From: an uncultured Halomicronema sp.
Lineage (GTDB): Bacteria > Cyanobacteriota > Cyanobacteriia > Phormidesmidales > Phormidesmidaceae
Direction: 5' to 3'
Length of the DNA stretch: 6,565 nucleotides
Assembly (NCBI GenBank): GCA_937897665.1
Contig: CALCPB010000624.1
Coordinates: 1 to 6,565 of the forward strand
The notes beneath the pieces are model-generated. The model ran no database searches and was not told where the DNA came from. It saw only the letters and a list, made by a program, of their open reading frames with translations. This document shows, piece by piece, positions 1 to 4,778 of the stretch. The first letter of the stretch is position 1. Every line of letters starts with the position of its first letter. A program made the translations under genes and the position numbers.

Positions 1-50
1 GAGCGAACTTACATCAGGTTCGTCACTTTAGACCTCACTGACGCCAAACA

Positions 51-84
51 GAAACCTGATCAAGACGGGCTTGAGTCAGGTTTC
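51..84 (+). terminator. Terminator-like hairpin at the window edge
   Basis: GAAACCTGA (51-59) pairs with TCAGGTTTC (76-84). The stem continues inward as TCAAG (60-64) with CTTGA (70-74), leaving one bulged G at 75 and the loop ACGGG. That gives about 14 pairs. The right arm ends in TTTC and is followed by TT, so an RNA read on the plus strand would end in a short U-rich run. It probably ends a gene lying left of the window. The T-run is short and the upstream gene is not visible, so the role is inferred. Confidence 0.5.
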
Positions 85-1234
85 TTAAGTTGATCGTTGC
101 TTTAGTGAATAAAGATTGACTTCCAAAAAGTTTTCTTATCTATTTCCATGGTTATCGCAGGTGGGGGCCTGAATCCATGAACTTTTGTGAAGTCAGCGCC
201 CCTCACCTTGAGCGATCGCGACGCTAGAAAGAGCTGATGAAGCTGTTAGCCATTTAAATTGCGCGGTCGAATCTGATGAGAACGGAGATACCGTCATCAA
301 CATACGCAAAGCAGATGGGCTTGAGCTTGATCATGGCGCGGTAGGGATCAACGGCGATCGCCAAACTGCCTATCCCGGCGGCAGAGAGCCCGGCCATCCA
401 TCACCGTGGGGATGCAACCCGATTATGCAACAGCCCTAATTTCGAGCCATCCGGGGGCTCAGATGATGGCCAAGAACGCCTAGATATTGTTCAGGGCGGT
501 CAGAATCGGGTTGGCTGGAACGCTCTTAGAGCAAACCATTCATTAACTGCTAAGGCCGATTCCCGAAAGCAAGACTGATGCCCTGGAACGAGACGAGACA
601 TGTGTGTCCTCAGCCGCAGGGCTGCTCGGCATGGTCAAAATGGCCTAGGGTATGAGACCGCTGAGAATTGCTCTCCACGACCTGAGGAGCCGCTCCTCAC
701 TCTGGCCTGTGGGTGACCCGAAGGCCAGAGTCACCCACAGGCGACAATAATCCTCACAGCTTAATAAAGTTTAGTGAATAAATGTTATTGCCCGCTCGCG
801 GCTTGAGGGAGTTCCCATCTCCCTTGCCCTGGAGGCGCTTTGGCGAATTTTGAGACAGGAAACCATGGTGCTAAAGGCCGATCGAGTTGTCCAAATTAAG
901 ACCTAACGTAAACATTAGTGAATCCTGCTTAATGCGAACGTCACTGCTATTAGAAAATCGTTCATAACAAACCGTATAAACCTTTAGTAAAAGCTGGCCA
1001 ACCTAAAGCTTTTGGTGATAGTCGAGTTGTTTTTGTGGCCTTGGTGCCTGTTGGGGCACTGGGTAACGACTCGCAGCATCTAGGCTTTTGCGGTGTGTGC
1101 TTAACCTTGGCCATTAGTCAGGAGTATTTGAATGCCTTTTGGATCTACGTCAAGGCTGGGAGTCAGACTCTTTGATGAGACTCCCCCTCTCTCTAGAATG
1201 GGGGGCCGGTGCTGATGCCGAGGCCGGATTTTGT
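85..1234. other. Gene-free stretch with no recognised intact gene
   Basis: No reading frame here has both a start codon and a recognisable product. One frame stays open without a start for 75 codons (212-436), reading for example DENGDTVINIRKADG, and ends at TAA 437-439. Another stays open for 42 codons (778-903), reading LEGVPISLALEALWR. Both have coding-like composition and could be relics of lost genes, but I cannot name a family for either. The stretch also holds inverted repeats at 683-742 and a weak hairpin, AAAAGCT (989-995) with AGCTTTT (1007-1013). The 13-mer TTTAGTGAATAAA occurs at 101-113 and 770-782. Frequent stops on both strands argue against a working gene. Confidence 0.6.
683..742. 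repeat. Cluster of overlapping inverted repeats
   Basis: Three dyads are packed into 60 bases. TGAGGAGC (683-690) mirrors GCTCCTCA (692-699). ACTCTGGCC (699-707) pairs with GGCCAGAGT (723-731). GCCTGTGGGTGAC (705-717) pairs perfectly with GTCACCCACAGGC (730-742), with a 12-base loop. The second and third stems share bases, so only one can form at a time, and the 13-bp stem should win. There is no T-run on either side, so this is not a standard intrinsic terminator. It could be a structured RNA, a cruciform-prone repeat element or a relic of a mobile element. No neighbouring gene indicates its role. Confidence 0.6.
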
Positions 1235-1437
1235 ATGCGGGCTGTTTAGCGTCAAGTCTTAGACCCTGCCGACGGGATGGCAAGTGAGCGTCTGGCTGTT
1301 CCTGAGTCTCAATGGCCGTGGGGCGAGTTAAGCATTCGCGAATTTGTGCCGGCGGTTGTCAAGTTCAGACCTTTATCAGTCTTGCTGCTTAACCAGTTGC
1401 TCCCGCGATCGCGATGAACTTCCGTCGTCTGCTGGGA
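1235..1437 (+). pseudogene. Decayed phycobilisome linker gene (fragment)
   Basis: Translation in one frame from 1235 reads MRAV, then a TAG stop (1247-1249), then RQVLDPADG, MASERLAVPESQ and WPWGELSIREFV up to 1348. Skipping one base, the next frame reads RRLSSSDLYQS (1350-1382). A further frame change gives MNFRRLLG (1414-1437). Joined, these follow the phycobilisome linker domain pattern (AxYRQ, ESQLxxGxIxVREFxRxLAxSDxY, then NFxxLLGR). Against the intact CpcL downstream, the 42 residues from RQ to SDLY align without a gap, and I count 15 identities. The TAG falls exactly where CpcL has Tyr50. Family membership rests on this alignment. It was probably a rod or core linker, but the exact paralogue cannot be told. 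A coding-like Ala/Glu-rich frame precedes it from about 1169. Nothing linker-like follows LLG, where a perfect hairpin begins. Base-calling errors could mimic frameshifts, but the three other genes in the window are clean. Confidence 0.7.
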
Positions 1438-1663
1438 TGCCGCCGGTTCGCTCGTTGAACCGGCGGCATCCCAGCGGCGGCAACCACCCGTTCAGGAAAT
1501 TGCCTGCTGACAACGGCAGCTAGCCGACTTCCGTTTGCCTGCCGCGCCAATTGCCGTACTGCCGGCACCCGTTGTTGTGGTCCAGCGCTATGCGGCTCGT
1601 CGCTGCCCACCCCTATCAGTGGCGGAGTTGTCGGTTCAACAGCTAAGGCTACCTCAGCTCTGA
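1418..1663 (+). pseudogene. Coding-like frame, possible tail of the linker relic
   Basis: After TGA 1415-1417 this frame stays open for 81 codons with one internal TGA (1508-1510), then ends at TGA 1661-1663. It has no start codon of its own that can be defended. The part after the internal stop (1511-1660, 50 codons) is rich in Ala, Pro, Val, Gln and Arg and reads for example LPAAPIAVLPAPVVVVQRYA, a composition typical of a low-complexity protein tail. It is in the frame of the first part of the linker relic and may be its C-terminal region, but I recognise no family. The hairpin at 1431-1475 lies inside it. This is a weak call based on composition only. Confidence 0.25.
1431..1475. repeat. 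Perfect 19-bp hairpin at the end of the linker remnant
   Basis: GCTGGGATGCCGCCGGTTC (1431-1449) is the exact reverse complement of 1457-1475, with the 7-base loop GCTCGTT. The G+C-rich stem should fold very stably as RNA or extrude as a cruciform. No T-run follows on either strand, so terminator function is unproven. The left arm starts within the Leu-Leu-Gly codons of the linker relic, and homology stops there. This could mean a palindromic element inserted into the gene, or a rearrangement at that point. It lies about 280 bases upstream of the cpcL start. Confidence 0.7.
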
Positions 1664-1735
1664 ATCAAGGATGTGGGTCGCTCTGGTCATCCCCGTTTCA
1701 CAACAGATTTTCAGTTTCTCGATACCCCTGTTTCA
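1641..1735 (+). promoter_or_regulatory. Candidate control region upstream of cpcL
   Basis: An imperfect dyad, AGCTAAGG (1641-1648) with CCTCAGCT (1652-1659), matches at 7 of 8 positions about 100 bases before the start codon. Two near-copies, CCCCGTTTCA (1691-1700) and CCCCTGTTTCA (1725-1735), lie 34 bases apart in the same direction, close to where a promoter would be expected. No strong -35/-10 pair is evident. These are candidate operator sites only, suggested by position; no known regulator motif was matched. Confidence 0.25.
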
Positions 1736-1746
1736 ATCATCAATTT

Positions 1747-1752
1747 AGGAGA
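1747..1752 (+). promoter_or_regulatory. Shine-Dalgarno of cpcL
   Basis: AGGAGA lies 6 bases before the ATG at 1759. The reading frame is open a further 100 codons upstream, back to about 1458, but contains no ATG, GTG or TTG there. This site and the typical linker N-terminus both fix the start at 1759. Confidence 0.85.
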
Positions 1753-1758
1753 TTTATC

Positions 1759-2514
1759 ATGACGATTTCATTGTTGGAGTATGCGCCTTCATCGCAAAAT
1801 CAACGAGTTGCCGGCTTTGAGGTGCCAGGTGATGAGCAGCCAAGAATTTTTACGACTGATAACCTCCTGTCACCATCGGATCTAGATGGGTTGATTGCGG
1901 CGGCCTATCGTCAGATTTTTAATGAACAGCAGATGCTCAAGAGTCATCGTCAAACCTTTTGGGAATCTCAGTTAAAAGCCGGGCAAATTACAGTCAGAGA
2001 ATTCATTCGAGCATTGGCGCTTTCTGACTCCTTCCGTCGTTTGGTTTATGAAAGCAACAACAATTATCGCTTTGCAGAAATTTGTGTGCAGCGGATTTTG
2101 GGCCGTCAGGTTTACAGCGATCGCGAAAAGATCGCCTGGTCTATCGTGCTTGGCAACGAAGGATTGAATGCCTTTATTGATGCCTTGCTCAATAGCGAAG
2201 AATACCTGAATACCTTTGGTGACACGACGGTGCCCTATCAGCAGCGGCGCATTTTGCCCCAGCGCGCCCAAGGGGAAATCTCCTTTGCCCACATGGCTCG
2301 CTATGGCACCGATTATCGCGATCGCCTGCCTGAGCCTTGTTTAGAGGCATTGCAAGGCAGCGGGCGTGGCTTTACCGGCCCTGCCATGTCCCCAGTGCGC
2401 TGGGCTTGGCAAAAGCAGCCGCCTCAGGCTCTTGAAAAGGCTTGGATCGGGTTGTTCTACAGTGGCGCTGCCTTTATTGTGGTGTTGCTGCTGGCGTCGA
2501 TACTGCGCTTCTAA
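1759..2514 (+). CDS. cpcL: Membrane-anchored phycobilisome rod linker CpcL (CpcG2 type)
   Basis: This 251-residue protein starts MTISLLEYAPSSQNQRVAGF, the typical CpcG N-terminus. Residues about 17-160 form the phycobilisome linker domain, with AAYRQIF (48-54), ESQLKAGQITVREFIRALA (69-87), YRFAEICVQRILGR (103-116) and NSEEYLNTFGD (145-155), ending VPY (158-160). After a hydrophilic stretch, residues 227-250 form a single hydrophobic helix ending at Phe251. Ordinary CpcG linkers lack this tail. It marks the CpcL/CpcG2 class (about 249 residues in Synechocystis), which holds phycocyanin rods without the allophycocyanin core. In that class the rods dock on the thylakoid membrane and feed photosystem I, including NDH-linked complexes. 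The gene has its own Shine-Dalgarno and terminator and is probably monocistronic. A dead linker gene lies just upstream. The class is well supported; the photosystem I role is inferred from the family. Confidence 0.92.
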   Translation: MTISLLEYAPSSQNQRVAGFEVPGDEQPRIFTTDNLLSPSDLDGLIAAAYRQIFNEQQMLKSHRQTFWESQLKAGQITVREFIRALALSDSFRRLVYESNNNYRFAEICVQRILGRQVYSDREKIAWSIVLGNEGLNAFIDALLNSEEYLNTFGDTTVPYQQRRILPQRAQGEISFAHMARYGTDYRDRLPEPCLEALQGSGRGFTGPAMSPVRWAWQKQPPQALEKAWIGLFYSGAAFIVVLLLASILRF

Positions 2515-2564
2515 GGGCTCTGCTCACTAGCTTGTATGTCCCTACGTTGATGTTCTCAAGATAA

Positions 2565-2608
2565 AAAGCCAGCGTTCCTGGAGCCGAGTTGCCAGGAACG
2601 CTGGCTTT
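2565..2608 (+). terminator. Intrinsic terminator of cpcL
   Basis: AAAGCCAGCGTTCCTGG (2565-2581) pairs perfectly with 2592-2608, giving 17 pairs around the 10-base loop AGCCGAGTTG. The stem ends in TTT and is followed by CTT. It starts 51 bases after the cpcL stop. The A-run at 2563-2567 gives a U-run on the other strand, so it could also stop transcription from the right. Confidence 0.88.
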
Positions 2609-2860
2609 CTTGCTAGGGGACTAGAGCGCCGCCTGTGTGCCAGACAGGCAACCGAGAATACCGTGTCATCAGCGGACTGGCCAGCGCGATCGCGCTCATG
2701 CAGGCCTGGGGTACAGGCCTCGAACCGGATCAGTCCATTTAAGCTGATTAGGCTTAAGGCGCAGCGGGAATTGAACGCCGATCTCCTTGGCTCCGGCCCC
2801 AGAGCATCGGGTCGGCACATTAGAATCAGTCATGAAGCTGAATGAGTGAAATAACCAAAC
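2609..2860. other. Spacer between the cpcL terminator and ribBA
   Basis: No gene is supported here. It holds the 14-base palindrome AGCGCGATCGCGCT (2683-2696), which includes a HIP1 site. It also holds a small hairpin, AGGCCTG (2702-2708) with CAGGCCT (2714-2720), and another, TTAAGC (2739-2744) with GCTTAA (2752-2757). I see no FMN-riboswitch consensus and no clear promoter, so how ribBA is started is not visible. Confidence 0.5.
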
Positions 2861-4630
2861 GTGGCTGATATTGAGGACGTGACGCCTACGGGGGTCTCTT
2901 ATCCTGAGCCCAATGCCTTGCCAAAGCTTGAATCGGCTTTTGACAGCATTTTTGACAGTATTGACGAGGCGCTGCAAGATCTCGCCGCCGGTCGGGCGAT
3001 TGTGGTTGTCGATGACGAAAATCGCGAAAACGAAGGCGACGTCATCTGTGCAGCCCAGTTTGCGACGCCTGACATGATCAACTTTATGGCGGTCGAAGCA
3101 CGGGGGTTGATCTGTCTGGCGATGACCGGGCAGCGGCTCGACGAGCTGGACCTGCCCCTGATGGTGAACCCGCACAGTTTCGAAGATGAGAACGAGCAGA
3201 CGGCGTTCACCGTCAGCATTGATGCTGCTACCCAGTGGGGCGTCACGACGGGTATCTCAGCTGAAGATCGAGCCCGTACGATTCAAGTCACGCTTAATCA
3301 GGGGGCGCAGCCTAGCGATTTGCGCCGACCCGGACACATCTTTCCGCTGCGGGCCAAAGAGGGGGGCGTGCTCAAACGTGCCGGTCATACCGAAGCTGGC
3401 GTCGATCTCTCCCGGTTGGCCGGTCTGTATCCGGCGGGGGTGATCTGTGAAATTCAAAACCCCGATGGGTCGATGGCTCGCCTGCCAGAGCTGGTGGCCT
3501 ATGCCCAAACCCATAATCTAAAGCTAATTAGCATTGCCGATCTGATTAGCTATCGGCTAGAGCATGAGCGGTTTGTGAAACGCGAGGCGATCGCTGATCT
3601 GCCGACGCAGTTTGGTCATTTCAATATCTATGCCTTCCGCAACTCCATCGACAATTCTGAGCATGTAGCGATGGTTAAAGGCGACCCCGCCAGCTTTAAA
3701 GACGAGCGCGTGATGGTGCGGGTGCATTCGGAATGCCTGACGGGCGACTCGTTTGGCTCGCTCCGCTGCGACTGCCGCATGCAGCTGCAGGCCGCCCTAA
3801 AAATGATTGAGACCGCTGGTCGTGGGGTGGTGGGTTATCTGCGACAAGAAGGTCGGGGGATTGGTCTGGTGAACAAGCTCAAGGCTTATTCGCTGCAGGA
3901 TATGGGGCTAGACACTGTCGAGGCCAACGAGAAGCTCGGGTTGCCGGTTGATCAGCGCAATTATGGCGTGGGGGCGCAAATCTTGAACGACATTGGTGTG
4001 CGGCAGTTTTGTCTGATTACCAACAATCCGCGCAAAATTGCGGGGTTGAAAGGCTACGGGCTCGAAATGATCGATCGCGTGCCCCTGATCATCGAATCCA
4101 CCCCCTACAATTCCTACTATTTGGAAACCAAAGCGAAAAAGCTAGGGCATCTGCTGCTGCCCACCTATCTGGTAACTGTGGCCCTACAAACTCAAGCCGA
4201 TCTCTCGGCCCTGCCGGCTAAATATGAGCAGTTGGAGCAGGTGCGGGAGCTGGCCCGTCAAGCCGGGCGCGCCGCCCAGGAAGAAGTGCGATCGGTCGCA
4301 GTGGCGCTGTTTGGCCAGGGTAAGCTCATTATCAATCTCGGCTTAGAGCAAGCCCAGGCGGTGACCGCAACCTGGTATGACCAGCCTGATAATGATTACT
4401 GGCCCGCTCTGGCGAAGGTGCTAGATGGATTAGTGCAGTGGCCCAATTTGCAAACCCTAGAGCTGTTGGTTTCAGACGGCCAAGATCCCTTTACTCATTT
4501 GCAGGTGGGGCGCAGGCGGCAGACCTTCTCGATGGGCACGAGTGAGCCCACCGTTTACCCTTCAGATTTGAAGGAGAACCTGCAAACCCAGCGCATTTAC
4601 ACCTTCTCCCGTCATAGCTCCAATGATTGA
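2861..4630 (+). CDS. ribBA: Bifunctional riboflavin enzyme RibBA
   Basis: This 589-residue cytosolic enzyme catalyses both entry steps of riboflavin synthesis. The N-terminal RibB domain (about 30-235) makes 3,4-dihydroxy-2-butanone 4-phosphate from ribulose 5-phosphate. The RibA domain (about 245-433) is GTP cyclohydrolase II. RibB signatures are DDENRENEGD (51-60), RPGHIFPLRA (156-165) and GHTEAGVDLSRLAG (175-188). RibA shows the zinc ligands Cys292, Cys303 and Cys305, RQEGRGIGL (328-336), Tyr343 in KAYSLQD, and TNNPRK (387-392). Both domains look complete, so both activities are expected. About 155 further residues (434-589) follow the RibA core. Such tails occur in cyanobacterial RibBA proteins; their role is unknown to me. 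The GTG at 2861 is the earliest possible start, because TAA at 2852-2854 closes the frame. The first internal Met (72) is far too late. No good Shine-Dalgarno is seen. Confidence 0.96.
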   Translation: MADIEDVTPTGVSYPEPNALPKLESAFDSIFDSIDEALQDLAAGRAIVVVDDENRENEGDVICAAQFATPDMINFMAVEARGLICLAMTGQRLDELDLPLMVNPHSFEDENEQTAFTVSIDAATQWGVTTGISAEDRARTIQVTLNQGAQPSDLRRPGHIFPLRAKEGGVLKRAGHTEAGVDLSRLAGLYPAGVICEIQNPDGSMARLPELVAYAQTHNLKLISIADLISYRLEHERFVKREAIADLPTQFGHFNIYAFRNSIDNSEHVAMVKGDPASFKDERVMVRVHSECLTGDSFGSLRCDCRMQLQAALKMIETAGRGVVGYLRQEGRGIGLVNKLKAYSLQDMGLDTVEANEKLGLPVDQRNYGVGAQILNDIGVRQFCLITNNPRKIAGLKGYGLEMIDRVPLIIESTPYNSYYLETKAKKLGHLLLPTYLVTVALQTQADLSALPAKYEQLEQVRELARQAGRAAQEEVRSVAVALFGQGKLIINLGLEQAQAVTATWYDQPDNDYWPALAKVLDGLVQWPNLQTLELLVSDGQDPFTHLQVGRRRQTFSMGTSEPTVYPSDLKENLQTQRIYTFSRHSSND

Positions 4631-4722
4631 GCTCGGCTGTTGACCTGACGCTTGTCCCCAGATGCTGCATGGGAAAACAGTAGCGCTGGCCGCTTGGCTG
4701 AGGCCGCTGAGGAGGATTCCGA

Positions 4723-4770
4723 TCCTTTGTCGGGGTGCGTTCGGTGCCGCTAACGCACCCCGACAAAGGA
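4723..4770. terminator. Shared hairpin between convergent ribBA and the channel gene
   Basis: TCCTTTGTCGGGGTGCGTT (4723-4741) pairs perfectly with 4752-4770, giving 19 pairs and the 10-base loop CGGTGCCGCT. It begins 92 bases after the ribBA stop, and its other end lies 8 bases from the stop codon of the channel gene. Neither side has a real U-run, so it is not a textbook intrinsic terminator. Its place between two gene ends still makes a two-way transcription stop, or a 3'-end-protecting RNA fold, the likely role. Cyanobacteria generally lack Rho, which fits reliance on strong folds. Confidence 0.65.
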
Positions 4771-4778
4771 GAGAGTCT

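Noticed and set aside
423..436. TTATGCAACAGCCC, similar to some insertion-sequence ends
   Set aside because: No matching inverted end, target duplication or transposase frame in the window.
661..690. CTGAGA and ACCTGA, reminiscent of a TPP riboswitch
   Set aside because: The rest of the TPP consensus after ACCTGA and the closing stem are missing; the bases belong to another hairpin, and no thiamine gene follows.
1389..1610. 73-codon minus-strand frame
   Set aside because: It runs through the perfect hairpin and antisense to the linker relic, with no recognisable product or ribosome site.
1691..1746. CcaR-type G-box repeat before cpcL
   Set aside because: The sequence does not contain the two spaced CTTTNCNATTT-like copies I would expect; only loose similarity.
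2756..2815. tRNA-like pattern on the minus strand (GTTCAATTCCCGC, ending CTGCGCC)
   Set aside because: The T-stem does not pair, no matching 5' acceptor strand exists upstream on that strand, and no proper anticodon stem forms.
2609..2860. FMN riboswitch ahead of ribBA
   Set aside because: The conserved RFN blocks are not found in the spacer.
2696..3175. 159-codon minus-strand frame over the ribBA start
   Set aside because: It is antisense to the strongly conserved RibB domain and resembles no known protein.
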